NCBI GenBank assembly: GCA_019751755.1
Contig: JAIENA010000006.1
Location: forward strand, 1 to 64,000
Length of the DNA: 64,000 bases
Source of the DNA: Burkholderiaceae bacterium
Lineage (GTDB): Bacteria; Pseudomonadota; Gammaproteobacteria; Burkholderiales; Burkholderiaceae_D
Direction of reading: 5' to 3'
Positions 14,591 through 24,809 of this stretch are shown one piece after another (the stretch's first letter is position 1; each line of letters begins with the position of its first letter). Made by a program: the position numbers and the translations under genes. The notes beneath the pieces are model-generated. The model saw only the letters and a list, made by a program, of their open reading frames with translations. It ran no database searches and was not told the DNA's origin.

Positions 14591-17500
14591 GTGGAACAAA
14601 CTTCTGCCTGGCGCGCGGCACTGCCCTCTTGCCTGCTGCTGTTTGCACTGTATGTCGTGGCGGGCCTGCTGAGCCTGGCACTAACCATCGGCCCCACTTA
14701 TGCCTCCCCGCTGTTCCCGTCGGCCGGCATTGCGCTGGCCGCCATCTATACCTATGGTCCGCGCCTGCTGCCCGCCGTGGCGCTGGGCGCCATCACCGTC
14801 AACCTGGTGCCACTGGCCAACGGCGTGCCGGTCGACAGCGACCAGGCGCTGACGGCACTGGCGGCCGGGGCCGGCGCCACCTTGCAGGCCTGGATCGCCA
14901 TGCTGGCCCTGCGCCGCACCATGCAGCCGGCGATTGGCGCCGGCCGCCACGTACTGACCTTTATGTTGGCCACGCCGGTGCTGGCCACCATCAGCAGCAC
15001 GGTAGTGATCACCGCAACGGTACTGCTGGGCAAGCTGTCGCCGCAGGAGTTGGCCATCAACTGGTTCACCTGGTGGCTGGGCGACACCATCGGCATTTTG
15101 CTGGCGGCGCCGTTGGCGTGGATCCTGATCGGCCAACCGCGCGTGCTGTGGCGCCGCCGCCGCCTGCTGGTGGGCCTGCCACTGGTGTTGTCGGGCGCGG
15201 TGTTTATCGTGATTTATTTCCAGGCCGAGCACTGGGAAAGCGCCCAACAAATGCAAACCTTCCGCCTCAAGGCGCAACAGGCGGGCGACTTGCTGCAGGC
15301 CCAGTTTTCCGAGCACGAGCGCTTCCTGCACGCGATGTCGCGGGCGCTGGGCGACCCGCGCCGCAACCTGGCGGCCGATGATTTTTCCGCGCTGGCGTCC
15401 GGTTATCTCGACAAGCGGCCCGAACTGTCGTCGATGGGCTGGCTGGTGCCGGTACGGCGCGAACAGCGCGACCAGTTCGAACAATGGGGCAAGGAACAAC
15501 TGGCGCCGGATTTTGAAATCCGCGAAGTGGCCGGCCCGCAGCGCTTGCAGCGCGCCGGCGACCGTGACATGTACATGGTGCCCACCTTCATTGAGCCGCC
15601 ACGCACCCGACTCTACCGCGGCATCGACGTGCTGAGCGAACCAGTGCGCTCGGACGCGGTGATCCAGGCCTTGCGCACCGGCCAGCCCTCGGTCAGCGCG
15701 CCGGTGAATTTCCTGCAAAGACAGTCGGCGCGCGCGCTGCTGCTGCTGCAGGCGGTGTTGCCGGTCGGCGGCGGCGAATCGCCCGGCATGCTGTTGATTT
15801 CGATCCAGATTGAACCGTACTTGCAGCGCATGCTGCAGCAAGTGAATTTCCCGTCGCTGCAAGTGCGCCTGGAAGATATCACCACCGGCAGCGGCATCGC
15901 GCTGGTGGACCAGGTGCACCGCGCAGCCCGCATCGGCGACGTGCAGCGTATCCTCAACTTTGGCGGCCGCCAGTATTTGCTGGTGCTGGCGCCGACGCCG
16001 GCCTACGCGGCCGCGCAGCGCGGCTGGCAAAGCTGGACCGTGCTGACCTGCGGCCTGCTGCTGACGGCGCTGCTGGGCGGCATGATGCTGTTGATTTCCG
16101 GCGAGCGGGCGCAAATCCAGGCCCAGGTCAAGGACAGCACGGCGCGCCTGCGGGAACGCGAAGCGCGCCTGCAAGCCATCCTCGACAAGGCGGCCGACGC
16201 CATCCTCACCATCGGGCCCGATGGCGTGCTGCTGTCGGCCAATGGCGCCGCCGGCCGCTTGTTCGGCTACCCGCCGCAGCACATGGCGGGCTTGCCGCTG
16301 GTGACCCTGCTGCCGCCGCGCGATGACCAGACCCCGGCCGAACTGTTGCGCATGATTGCCGGCGGCGACAGCCATGAACATGAAGCGCTGGGCTACCGCC
16401 GTGACGGTTCGGACTTCCCGCTGGCGATTTCGGTCAGCGAAGTGGAGCTGCCCGATGAACACCTGTTTGTCGCCATCCTGCACGACTTGACGGAACAGCG
16501 CCGGGCCCAGGAACACATCCACCGGCTGGCCCACAATGACCCGCTGACGGGCCTGGACAACCGATTGTCGCTGAACCTGCGGCTGGACCAGTTGCTGGCC
16601 CGCGCGCGCCGCGTCCACGGCACCGCGGCGGTGATGTTCATCGACCTCGACCACTTCAAGAAAATCAACGACACCCATGGCCACCAGACCGGCGACTTGC
16701 TGCTGCTGGCGGTGGCCAACCGCTTGCGCGAGATGCTGCGCGAAGTCGACACCATTGCGCGGCTGGGCGGCGATGAATTCATCATCACCACGGACTGCGA
16801 CATCACGCCCGAGGCGGCCTCGACGGTGGCGCTGCGCATCGTCGAGGCGCTGGCCGCGCCTTTTGTGCTGGCAGGAAAAACCATCCACACCGGCACCAGT
16901 GTCGGCGTCGCCATGTATCCAGCCGACGGCGACGACAGCGCCACCCTGCTGCGCCACGCGGACACCGCCATGTATGCGGCCAAGAGCCAGGGGCGCGGTA
17001 ACTTCCAGTTCTTTTCCAGCGCCATGAACCGCACCACGCACGAGCGGCTGCTGATGGAAAGCCGCTTGTCGCAAGCGCTGGAAAAACAGGAGTTCGAACT
17101 GTACCTGCAACCGCAGGTGGCCACGGCCACTGGCCGGATTATCGGCGCGGAAGCCCTGCTGCGCTGGCACCACCCGGAGCTGGGCATGATCTCGCCGGAC
17201 CGCTTCATTCCGATTGCCGAAGAATCCGGCCTGATCCTGCCGCTGGGCGACTGGGTCTTGCGGCGCGCCGCGCAATTGCTGGTGGCGTGGCGCACCCAGG
17301 GCCTGGGCCATTTGCGGCTGGCCGTCAACCTGTCGGCGCGCCAGTGCCGTGGCACCAGCCTGCTGCCGCTGCTCGATAAACTGTTGGCCGACAACGGCAT
17401 CGCCCCGGCCCTGCTGGAACTGGAAATCACGGAATCGGCCGCCATGCAAGATCCGGAAAGCAGCCGCTTGCTGTTGAAAGAATTGCGGGCCCGCGGCATC

Positions 17501-17815
17501 AAGGTGGCGATCGACGATTTCGGCACCGGTTATTCATCGCTCAGCTACCTGAAGCTGTTTGAACTGGACCGCCTGAAAATCGACCGCAGCTTCGTCAAGG
17601 ACATCGAATCCGATCCCAACGATGCCGTGATCGTCACCGCCACCATTGCGCTGGCCCATTCACTGGGACTGGAAGTGACGGCGGAAGGGGTGGAAACCGA
17701 AGCGCAGCGCACCTTCCTGTGCAGCCAGGGCTGCGAAACGGCGCAAGGCTATCTGTTTGCGAAACCGATGCCGGTGGCGCAGTTCGAAGCGATGGCGGCA
17801 ACGGTGCCCGCCTGA
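14591..17815 (+). CDS. MASE1-CHASE-PAS-GGDEF-EAL cyclic di-GMP signalling protein
   Basis: Inner-membrane protein of 1074 residues that probably makes or degrades cyclic di-GMP in response to a signal. An N-terminal MASE1-type region (residues 8-205, several spans, SPLFPSAGIALAA) precedes a periplasmic CHASE domain (about 225-400, LSSMGWLVPV, DRDMYMVPTFIEPP) and another span near 485-503. A PAS domain (about 525-630), a GGDEF domain with the intact motif at 726-730, and an EAL domain with EALLRW starting at 854 follow. The substrate and metal residues DDFGTGYSSL are present, so both enzymatic halves look active. The start is GTG 14591. It stands alone on the plus strand beside other signalling genes. 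Confidence 0.92.
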   Translation: MEQTSAWRAALPSCLLLFALYVVAGLLSLALTIGPTYASPLFPSAGIALAAIYTYGPRLLPAVALGAITVNLVPLANGVPVDSDQALTALAAGAGATLQAWIAMLALRRTMQPAIGAGRHVLTFMLATPVLATISSTVVITATVLLGKLSPQELAINWFTWWLGDTIGILLAAPLAWILIGQPRVLWRRRRLLVGLPLVLSGAVFIVIYFQAEHWESAQQMQTFRLKAQQAGDLLQAQFSEHERFLHAMSRALGDPRRNLAADDFSALASGYLDKRPELSSMGWLVPVRREQRDQFEQWGKEQLAPDFEIREVAGPQRLQRAGDRDMYMVPTFIEPPRTRLYRGIDVLSEPVRSDAVIQALRTGQPSVSAPVNFLQRQSARALLLLQAVLPVGGGESPGMLLISIQIEPYLQRMLQQVNFPSLQVRLEDITTGSGIALVDQVHRAARIGDVQRILNFGGRQYLLVLAPTPAYAAAQRGWQSWTVLTCGLLLTALLGGMMLLISGERAQIQAQVKDSTARLREREARLQAILDKAADAILTIGPDGVLLSANGAAGRLFGYPPQHMAGLPLVTLLPPRDDQTPAELLRMIAGGDSHEHEALGYRRDGSDFPLAISVSEVELPDEHLFVAILHDLTEQRRAQEHIHRLAHNDPLTGLDNRLSLNLRLDQLLARARRVHGTAAVMFIDLDHFKKINDTHGHQTGDLLLLAVANRLREMLREVDTIARLGGDEFIITTDCDITPEAASTVALRIVEALAAPFVLAGKTIHTGTSVGVAMYPADGDDSATLLRHADTAMYAAKSQGRGNFQFFSSAMNRTTHERLLMESRLSQALEKQEFELYLQPQVATATGRIIGAEALLRWHHPELGMISPDRFIPIAEESGLILPLGDWVLRRAAQLLVAWRTQGLGHLRLAVNLSARQCRGTSLLPLLDKLLADNGIAPALLELEITESAAMQDPESSRLLLKELRARGIKVAIDDFGTGYSSLSYLKLFELDRLKIDRSFVKDIESDPNDAVIVTATIALAHSLGLEVTAEGVETEAQRTFLCSQGCETAQGYLFAKPMPVAQFEAMAATVPA

Positions 17816-17836
17816 ACACGGCCTGCGGCGGTGAAC

Positions 17837-17925
17837 GTGTAGGGCGGTTTGCGCGCTGCGCAAGCCGCCATGCACGCGCCGCGTTGACGCCAATCGGCGG
17901 CTTTGTAAAAGCCGCCCTACACAGG
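17837..17925. repeat. TAGGGCGG-bounded paired-hairpin repeat, copy 1
   Basis: The element begins GTAGGGCGG and ends CCGCCCTAC. Inside are two hairpins: GGCGGTTTGCGC with its complement GCGCAAGCCGCC, and GGCGGCTTT with AAAGCCGCC. It resembles a REP/BIME-type composite. The facing CTA at 17917-17919 is the stop codon of the HDOD gene, so the repeat has become part of that gene's end. Related copies lie at 32169-32310 and 63663-63764. Confidence 0.7.
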
Positions 17926-19449
17926 TGTCAGCGCCACGATCAGCTGGGCTTTTAACGCCCGGATCAATGATGCCTCGTCCGGCGGCACCCCTTCCGGCGC
18001 CACCACCACGCGGTCCGCATAAAACAGTCCCAGTTGCTGGCCCTGCACCACCAGCGGCAGCACGATGAAACTGCGCGCATCGGGCAGCAGGCTGCGGTGC
18101 CACGGCGGCAGCAGGTCGCGGATCTGGTGCGTGGCCGCATCGGCAATCATCAAATCCGCATCGTTTTGCATCGCCAGGTGGAACAGGTCGGTGCCCGCCA
18201 GTGGAAAGGTAAAACCCGCCATGCGCTGCGCATGGTCGGCCCCGAACGCGATGCGGGCGCGGTAGACGCTGGTGCGCATATCGCGCAGGCACACGGTGGC
18301 AAAGCGGAAACCCATGCCGCGATACAGGGTTTCCAGGACCGCCTGGATCAATTCATTCAATCGGCTGTGTCCGGCGGCGCGCATTTGCGCCACTTCCTGC
18401 ACGCCGGCCAGTAACTGTTCACGCGCATTGTGCGGCTTGCCGCTGGCATGCGTCCCCGGCGCGGCCGCTTCGCGCCCCGCCATGGTCGCCATCAGCAAGA
18501 CATCGGGCAGCCCGCTTGGCGCGGCCACGCCGGCGCCGGCGCGCGGCTGCAATTGCAAGGAATCGAGTAAATCATGCATGCCGTTGCGCACGTTGGCCAG
18601 CACACTGGCCAACTGGTCCCGGTCCAGCCCCAGCGCCACGCCGTAGCGCTCCAGCAACCCCTGCAGCACGCCTTGCGCGGGGCCGCCCTGGCGCGCCAGG
18701 ATGCGCGCCACCTCGCCGCTGAACGAGACCACCACGCGCAGCCATTCCGGCTTGCCCTGCGGCGCCTTCAGTACGCCGGGCGGCAGCGGCGCGATCGCGC
18801 GCGCGATCGGGTCCGGGATCTTCCATTCATGCAGGATGGCGGCCGACAAGGTGTCGTAACTGCTGCCCAGCACGGATTGCGAGGCCTGGTTGAGGGTGTG
18901 CGTGCCGGCCGCGACCAGAGCGCCAATGTCGCGGTAGCGCTCGTGCTGGTGGGCGGCGATCAACAGCGGCCCGATATTGCGGAACAGCGCACCAATCGAG
19001 GCTTCCTCAGTGCCCTGGTAGGCGCCGGTGCGCGACATCTCGCGCCCCACCAGGCTGGCGCACAGCGCGGCCTCCAGCTCGGTCCGTACGCTTTGTTCCT
19101 GGCGCGAATTGATCAGCGTATCGACCAGCATCATGGCCAGCGCCGATGCTTTCACATTGTTAAAACCCAGCAGTGAAATCGCCCGCGATACCGTGGTGAC
19201 GGGGGTACCGGCCTTGGTGCGGTATTGCGGCGTATTGGCCAGGCGCAGCACTTTTTGCGTCAGGCCCGCGTCCGACAGCACGTAGTACGCCAGGTCATGG
19301 GTGCCGCCATCATCGGAGTCGATCAATTGCACCACGCGGGCCACGGACACGCCCAGCGCAAACACGTTGTCATCGCCGCACAGCTTTTTCAGCAGTGGGC
19401 CACGCACCGGACGAGCTGGCTGATCCGTAGGATGAAAGGCGAGGTTCAT
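17917..19449 (-). CDS. HDOD-GAF domain protein
   Basis: Cytoplasmic signalling protein of 510 residues. An HDOD domain (about residues 20-220, VLSDAGLTQKVLRLANTPQY and ISLLGFNNVKA) lacks the catalytic HD pairs, as is usual for HDOD. A linker and a C-terminal GAF-like domain (about 350-505) with ARSFIVLPLVVQGQQLGLFYADR follow. I chose ATG 19449 (MNLAFHPTD) because AGGA lies about 11 bases upstream and the preceding 45 open codons look non-coding. It is next to an HD-GYP regulator read in the same direction with a 160-base gap. HDOD proteins often work with cyclic di-GMP and stress signalling; the partner is unknown. The stop lies inside a repeat. Confidence 0.85.
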   Translation of the reverse strand: MNLAFHPTDQPARPVRGPLLKKLCGDDNVFALGVSVARVVQLIDSDDGGTHDLAYYVLSDAGLTQKVLRLANTPQYRTKAGTPVTTVSRAISLLGFNNVKASALAMMLVDTLINSRQEQSVRTELEAALCASLVGREMSRTGAYQGTEEASIGALFRNIGPLLIAAHQHERYRDIGALVAAGTHTLNQASQSVLGSSYDTLSAAILHEWKIPDPIARAIAPLPPGVLKAPQGKPEWLRVVVSFSGEVARILARQGGPAQGVLQGLLERYGVALGLDRDQLASVLANVRNGMHDLLDSLQLQPRAGAGVAAPSGLPDVLLMATMAGREAAAPGTHASGKPHNAREQLLAGVQEVAQMRAAGHSRLNELIQAVLETLYRGMGFRFATVCLRDMRTSVYRARIAFGADHAQRMAGFTFPLAGTDLFHLAMQNDADLMIADAATHQIRDLLPPWHRSLLPDARSFIVLPLVVQGQQLGLFYADRVVVAPEGVPPDEASLIRALKAQLIVALTPV

Positions 19450-19610
19450 GGCAATTCCTGCACTCGATGGCCAGCGCGGCGCGCCCGACTGTCTACTTGA
19501 AAGTATATGCCGGTGGTGCAGGAAAGAAACACAATTCCGTGGGAATTGGAGAGAATTCACCCGCTGGCGGTGCTGGGCCGCCACACGGTGTCCAACAAAT
19601 GCTCAGGCGG

Positions 19611-21215
19611 TCACGCGGGTTCCGGCGCCGGCGGTGGCGGCTGCTGCCCCAGTTCCGGATCGCGCTCAATCACCTCCAGCAAGGCTTGCACCACTTCCGG
19701 GTCGAACTGAGTGCCGGCGCGCGCCTGAATGTAGGTCATGACTTCCGGATAAGGCCATGGCTCCTTGTACGGGCGCTCATGCAGCAGCGAATCAAACACG
19801 TCGACCACCGCCACCACCCGCGCGGAGAGCGGGATTTGTCGGCCCTTCAAGCCATTCGGATAACCGTTGCCGTCGAAGTGTTCATGGTGGGCGCCCGCGA
19901 TTTCCGCACCATACGTCAGGTAGCTGACGCCATCGACCATGTTGGCGGCACGCTCCAGGATGGTGCGCCCGACATCGGCATGGTGTTGCATCTGCGACCG
20001 TTCGTCCGGCGTATGGGCGCCCGGTTTCAGCAGGATATGGTCGGGGGTCGCCACCTTGCCAACGTCGTGCAGGATGCTGGCCAAACCGATCATGTCGACC
20101 AGTTGCTGCGTGACCTCATCCGGGTAAATGCCTTTTTCCCGGAGGCAGACGGCAATCGCGGACGACAGTGCCTGGACCCGGCGCACGTGGCCGCCGGTGC
20201 CGCGGTCGCGGAATTCGGCCAGGTCGGCCAGCGCCACCACGGTCGCTTCCTGTGCCTTGCGCAACTGGCCGAAGATATACAGGTTATCGAAGGCGGCCGC
20301 GATACGCTGGCAAAACACTTCCAGCAAATCGCGCTGGATCTGCGCCAGCGGCCACGGTGGCGTGACGGAAATGGCCACTTCGCGGTTTTCCTGGGTGTGG
20401 ATGAACAGCACGTTGTCCGGATGATCGAACTGGCTTTTTTTCTCGGCAAACGCTTTGGCGATGGTCGGCCACAGCGGGTGGTTCGATGGCATGCGCTCGT
20501 TCTCGGCCAGCGGAGCGTAGCCGCCGGTGGCGGCGACCACGGTGGCCGGGCCGGTGTCGCCCTGCATCAGGCACAGCACACCATCGGCGCCGACGTCGAG
20601 GATGGCGGACACCTGATTCAGCACGCCGGAAGCGAATTCACGCAGCGAATGGATTTGATACAGGTTGGTCGCGCCGGCCAGGATTTTGCCCAGGCCGATG
20701 CGCGAACGCTCCAGCATGTTCAGGCTTTCATACGCGCGCAGTGCGGAAATCACCGTGGTAAACAGCTTTTGCGTCGTCAGTTCCGTCTTGGCCTTGTAAT
20801 CATTGATGTCATATTCAATGATGACGCGTTGTTCCGGCGCCTGGCCAGGCTGGCCGGTGCGCAACACGACCCGCACGATGGCGTTATGCAATTCTTCGCG
20901 GATGCGGCGCGCCAGCAGCAAGCCCGCATCATCGGTTTCCATCACCACATCGAGCAGCACCAGGGCAATGTCGGGCGTATCGCGCAGGATCTCATACGCT
21001 TCGCGCCCGGAGTAGGCGGAAAATAATTCCAGTTCACGGCCCTTGAAACTCACATTGCGCAGCGCCAGGCGGGTCACGGCATGGACATCGACATCGTCAT
21101 CGACGATCAGAACGCGCCACAGGCGCTGCTCAGGAGACGGCTGGCCGGCAGCGGGCGTCTCATCGTCATCCTCGTCGAGCAGCCAGTTGTCATCTGCGGC
21201 ATTTGATTCGGTCAT
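19611..21215 (-). CDS. response regulator with DUF3369 and HD-GYP domains
   Basis: Protein of 534 residues likely to be a phosphorylation-controlled cyclic di-GMP phosphodiesterase. It has an acidic N-terminal tail, then a receiver domain (about 33-155: acidic VDDD, phospho-acceptor Asp in LVLLDVVM, Lys in NDYKAKTEL). A DUF3369 linker (about 160-310) follows, then HD-GYP (about 325-515). The catalytic motifs SILHDVGK, HHADVG and HHEHFDGNGYP are intact. The C-terminal tail is proline-rich. It is divergent from cheW across a 231-base gap. No histidine kinase gene is adjacent. Confidence 0.92.
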   Translation of the reverse strand: MTESNAADDNWLLDEDDDETPAAGQPSPEQRLWRVLIVDDDVDVHAVTRLALRNVSFKGRELELFSAYSGREAYEILRDTPDIALVLLDVVMETDDAGLLLARRIREELHNAIVRVVLRTGQPGQAPEQRVIIEYDINDYKAKTELTTQKLFTTVISALRAYESLNMLERSRIGLGKILAGATNLYQIHSLREFASGVLNQVSAILDVGADGVLCLMQGDTGPATVVAATGGYAPLAENERMPSNHPLWPTIAKAFAEKKSQFDHPDNVLFIHTQENREVAISVTPPWPLAQIQRDLLEVFCQRIAAAFDNLYIFGQLRKAQEATVVALADLAEFRDRGTGGHVRRVQALSSAIAVCLREKGIYPDEVTQQLVDMIGLASILHDVGKVATPDHILLKPGAHTPDERSQMQHHADVGRTILERAANMVDGVSYLTYGAEIAGAHHEHFDGNGYPNGLKGRQIPLSARVVAVVDVFDSLLHERPYKEPWPYPEVMTYIQARAGTQFDPEVVQALLEVIERDPELGQQPPPPAPEPA

Positions 21216-21446
21216 ACAGTCTCCCAGGTCGCACCGTGCGGTTTGCGGTGGTGCGGTTCGCGCTCGAGGCGGCGCTCACATCGACGGTCTCTCGTTCCCA
21301 AGCATAATCAGAATTTAATAGCATGACAACCCCTGTTCCCAGCGGCGGCGCATCCTGGCAACATTCTGCAAGAAGCCCTGAAAACCGCTACTCTAGGAGT
21401 CTGCGCGGCGCTGCCGCGTATCTACTTTCGTTACAAGGATGACATT

Positions 21447-21938
21447 ATGCAAGTCCCCACCATAGCAAATGCCGATGGCGATATGGCCGGCCGTGAATTC
21501 CTCGCCTTCAAACTCGGCAAGGAAGAATACGGGATCGATATCTTGAAAGTGCAGGAAATCCGCGGCTACGAAGCCGTGACCCGGATTGCCAGCGCGCCGG
21601 AATTCATCAAGGGCGTCATCAACCTGCGCGGCATTGTGATCCCGGTGGTGGACATGCGAATCAAATTCCAGCTCGGCGAAGCCGTGTATGACCAGTTCAC
21701 CGTGGTCATCATCCTCAACATCAATGGCCGCGTGGTGGGCATGGTGGTCGACGCCGTGTCGGATGTCACCACCCTGATGCAAGAACAAATCAAGCCATCA
21801 CCGGAAATGGGCACGGCGTTCTCCAATGAATACATCATCGGCCTGGGCACGATCGACGAGCGCATGCTGATTCTGGTCGATATCGACCGCCTGATGTCGA
21901 GCCCTGAAATGGGCCTCACCGATCCTAACGCCACCTGA
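21447..21938 (+). CDS. cheW: chemotaxis adaptor protein CheW
   Basis: Adaptor linking chemoreceptors to CheA, 163 residues. The CheW beta-barrel fills residues 18-155, with [18 protein letters not shown] and the conserved [21 protein letters not shown] precedes ATG 21447. It lies 14 bases before a chemoreceptor gene, so the two form a receptor-coupling pair outside the main che cluster. Confidence 0.96.
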   Translation: MQVPTIANADGDMAGREFLAFKLGKEEYGIDILKVQEIRGYEAVTRIASAPEFIKGVINLRGIVIPVVDMRIKFQLGEAVYDQFTVVIILNINGRVVGMVVDAVSDVTTLMQEQIKPSPEMGTAFSNEYIIGLGTIDERMLILVDIDRLMSSPEMGLTDPNAT

Positions 21939-21952
21939 CCTGACGGAATCCC

Positions 21953-23680
21953 ATGCTCCTGTCCCAACTCAAAATTCGCACCCGCCTGATCGCCGGCTTC
22001 GGCGCCCTCGTGCTGCTGTTACTGATTACCATCGGCGTGGCGTTCGGCCGCTTCACTTCGGTCGGCAACGATAACCGCCAGATGCGCGAACGCGACTTTG
22101 CCAGCGCGCAGCAGTCCGGCATTGTCGAAGCGCTCGCGCGCGAAAACGCCAGCCGCACGCTGGCCCTGTTCATCTTGCCGGACCGGAACCAGCGCAGCGG
22201 CGAATATGGCCGCATCGACGCCAACAAGAAAGCCATCGACCAGTCGCTGACGGCACTGGAAAAGCTGATCACCTCGGACCAGGGCAAGCAGGACCTGACG
22301 ACGATCCGCAGCCAGCAGGCGACCTTTACGGCATCGTTTATCAAGGTCGCGGAACTGATCGAAGAAGACCGCAAGGACGACGCCGCGAACATGATGAACG
22401 GGGAAACCTTCCCCGCCCTGAACAGCCTGCTGGAGTCCGTCAAGAAACTGGCGGACAAGCAGCGCCGCGACATCGAGGACGCGGGCGCCAGGGCGGCGGC
22501 CGACATTGCCTTTTCGCGCTGGCTGATCATCGGTATCGGCATTGTCGGCGTGTTGCTGTCGGCGGGCCTGGCGCTGAACATCACGCGCTCGATCACCGGT
22601 CCGCTGAACCAGGCGGTGCGGGTGGCCAAAGACGTGTCTGATGGCGACTTGACCAGCCGCATCGACGTCAACGTCGCGGACCGCACCGAGACCGGTGAAT
22701 TGCTGCTGGCGCTGCGCCAGATGAATGAAAGCCTGTCGATGACGGTGTCGGGCGTGCGCGCCAGTTCGTCGACGATTTCGCGCGCCTCGAGTGAAATTGC
22801 GAGCGGCAATATGGACTTGTCGGGCCGCACCGAATCCCAGGCCAGCTCGCTGGAAGAAACCGCCAGCTCGATGGAGGAATTGACCACCACCGTGAAGCAA
22901 AACGCGGACAACGCGCGCCAGGCCAATCAACTGGCGATTTCCGCCTCGAGTGTGGCCCAGCGCGGCGGCCAGGTGGTCTCGCAAGTGGTGCAAACCATGG
23001 GTTCGATCAAGGACAGTTCGGGCCGCATTGTCGACATCATTGGCGTGATCGACAGCATCGCCTTCCAGACCAACATCCTGGCCCTGAATGCCGCCGTGGA
23101 AGCGGCGCGCGCGGGTGAACAGGGCCGCGGCTTTGCCGTAGTGGCGTCCGAAGTGCGCTCGCTGGCGCAGCGCTCCGCCTCGGCCGCGAAGGAAATCAAG
23201 ACCCTGATCAGCGATTCGGTGGAGAAGGTCGACAGCGGCGCCAAGCTGGTCGATGAGGCCGGCCAGACCATGGACCTGATCGTCACGTCGGTGCGCCAGG
23301 TGGCCGACATCATGGGCGAAATCACGTCAGCCAGCCAGGAACAGAGTTCCGGCATCGAGCAAGTCAATGAAGCGATTTCGCAAATGGATGAAATGACGCA
23401 GCAAAATGCCGCGCTGGTGGAACAGGCGGCCGCGGCGGCGCAGTCCATGCAGGATGAGGCGGGGACGCTGGCGCAGTCGGTCAGCATCTTCAAGCTGATC
23501 GGCGAAAACGCGCCGCCGGTGGCGCCACCACGTCCGGCGGCCAAGCCGGCATCGAAGCAGCGCCAGTTGGCCGTCTCCACTCAGGCTGCGGCCAAGCCAG
23601 CCGCGAAACCCACCGCCCAGGCGACGCCGAAAGCATCGCCCAAGGCGGCGCCGGCGGATGATGGCTGGGAAGAGTTTTAA
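21953..23680 (+). CDS. methyl-accepting chemotaxis protein
   Basis: Membrane chemoreceptor of 575 residues. A first membrane span (about 12-31) is followed by a four-helix-bundle-type periplasmic domain (about 32-185), a second span (about 189-210), HAMP (210-262) and the signalling hairpin. The hairpin tip contains [20 protein letters not shown]. After it comes a long Ala/Pro/Lys-rich linker (about 520-568) ending in GWEEF, a C-terminal pentapeptide of the xWxxF type that tethers CheR/CheB. The tail suggests full adaptation. It pairs with cheW and is followed by a terminator. Confidence 0.95.
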   Translation: MLLSQLKIRTRLIAGFGALVLLLLITIGVAFGRFTSVGNDNRQMRERDFASAQQSGIVEALARENASRTLALFILPDRNQRSGEYGRIDANKKAIDQSLTALEKLITSDQGKQDLTTIRSQQATFTASFIKVAELIEEDRKDDAANMMNGETFPALNSLLESVKKLADKQRRDIEDAGARAAADIAFSRWLIIGIGIVGVLLSAGLALNITRSITGPLNQAVRVAKDVSDGDLTSRIDVNVADRTETGELLLALRQMNESLSMTVSGVRASSSTISRASSEIASGNMDLSGRTESQASSLEETASSMEELTTTVKQNADNARQANQLAISASSVAQRGGQVVSQVVQTMGSIKDSSGRIVDIIGVIDSIAFQTNILALNAAVEAARAGEQGRGFAVVASEVRSLAQRSASAAKEIKTLISDSVEKVDSGAKLVDEAGQTMDLIVTSVRQVADIMGEITSASQEQSSGIEQVNEAISQMDEMTQQNAALVEQAAAAAQSMQDEAGTLAQSVSIFKLIGENAPPVAPPRPAAKPASKQRQLAVSTQAAAKPAAKPTAQATPKASPKAAPADDGWEEF

Positions 23681-23697
23681 GTCACGGGCGTGACACG

Positions 23698-23725
23698 ACG
23701 GCGGCCTGCGGGCCGCCGTTTTTAT
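23698..23725 (+). terminator. intrinsic terminator of the cheW-MCP unit
   Basis: ACGGCGGCC (23698-23706), a four-base loop, and GGCCGCCGT (23711-23719) run directly into TTTTATTT on the plus strand. It overlaps the last codons of the convergent DnaJ-domain gene. Confidence 0.85.
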
Positions 23726-24684
23726 TTGCGCCGGCAACCGGTGCGGTCGAGGCCCATATCCAGATTCTGGTAGCGGATTTCATACTTGCCCGCCGCCAGC
23801 TTGTCGACCACCAGCGTATCGCGCGGCTGCACGTAGGCATAGCGCACATTGGCCTTGCGTTCCAGATCGAACACTTTGATGAAGACCGCCGACACGTTGC
23901 CGCTGTTGTCCAGCGTCAGTTGCATATCGTCGCCCTTGTTGCCAATCGGGAAGCCATCGACATAGCCCGATTGCGCCGGCCACGGCTCGCCGTTGGGCGC
24001 CACCAGCGTCGGCTGCTCCGCGTCGCAATCCTGTTGCGCGGCAGCGCCCGGCAACACCACTTGCGACAGCGCCATCACCTTGATGGCGGGCGGCCGTGCC
24101 GCGGCGTCGGGCACATGGGCTTTAACCACAGCCCAACTGTCGGCCATCGGATCGGCTTTCGGCGCCACTTCCGCCGGCCGCAGCGGCACGCGGGCGTTGA
24201 CCACGGTCGCGCTCAATTCACTCTTGCCGCCCAGCGCCGATGCCAGCGCCGCTTGCAAGCGGGGCTGGCCGGCCGACAGCACGCCACCGATCCAGCCGCC
24301 GATAATGCCGACGCACAGCGTCACGCCCCATTTCCAGTTGCGCCGCAAGCCCGATTTGACGGGGCGCGGTTCGCCCACGTGGCCCGGCCAGTGTTCGCCG
24401 CGCTGCGCCGGCGCGTGTTCATGGTCTTCGTGGGCGCCTTCCAGCCAGCCGATCTCCCACTCTTCTGCGGCAATCCACTCATCGTGTTCCTTGCGCTTGA
24501 GCGGGTCCGACAGTGTCCCGTAGGCGGTATTGATGATCGACATGATGCGCGCGGCCTTGTCATCGCCCGGGTTTTTATCCGGGTGATATTTCTGACTCAA
24601 CGCCTTGTAAGCAGCACGAATAACCTCCTGCGGCGCCATGCGGGACACCTTCAGGTTGTCATAGTGAGAATGTACTTTGCCCAT
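23722..24684 (-). CDS. DnaJ (J-domain) membrane protein
   Basis: Protein of 320 residues. The N-terminal J-domain (about 5-70) has the diagnostic HPD in KYHPDKNPGDD, so it should stimulate an Hsp70. One membrane span (about 117-136, WGVTLCVGIIGGWIGG) is followed by a C-terminal domain of about 180 residues that I do not recognise, with two cysteines (QDCDAE, TGCRRK). With the J-domain inside, the tail would be outside. I chose ATG 24684 (MGKVHSHYDNL) because the J-domain starts there; the upstream open codons look unconserved. No zinc-finger region is present, so this is a class III J-protein. Confidence 0.85.
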   Translation of the reverse strand: MGKVHSHYDNLKVSRMAPQEVIRAAYKALSQKYHPDKNPGDDKAARIMSIINTAYGTLSDPLKRKEHDEWIAAEEWEIGWLEGAHEDHEHAPAQRGEHWPGHVGEPRPVKSGLRRNWKWGVTLCVGIIGGWIGGVLSAGQPRLQAALASALGGKSELSATVVNARVPLRPAEVAPKADPMADSWAVVKAHVPDAAARPPAIKVMALSQVVLPGAAAQQDCDAEQPTLVAPNGEPWPAQSGYVDGFPIGNKGDDMQLTLDNSGNVSAVFIKVFDLERKANVRYAYVQPRDTLVVDKLAAGKYEIRYQNLDMGLDRTGCRRK

Positions 24685-24809
24685 CGTTACGTTCGTTCCA
24701 GGAGCTGCGCGCCGCGCGGCAGGATTGCCACGCCCAGCCAAACATCATAGCGGATTACCATCACCACAGCGCAGCAAACACGGCAGATAAACCGTGCTAT
24801 TTCTTCATA

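Noticed and set aside
14681-17449. Long minus-strand frame opposite the GGDEF-EAL gene (about 920 codons).
   Set aside because: Composition is dominated by Gln, Arg, His and Gly from the reverse complement of Ala/Leu/Arg codons; no motif is present.
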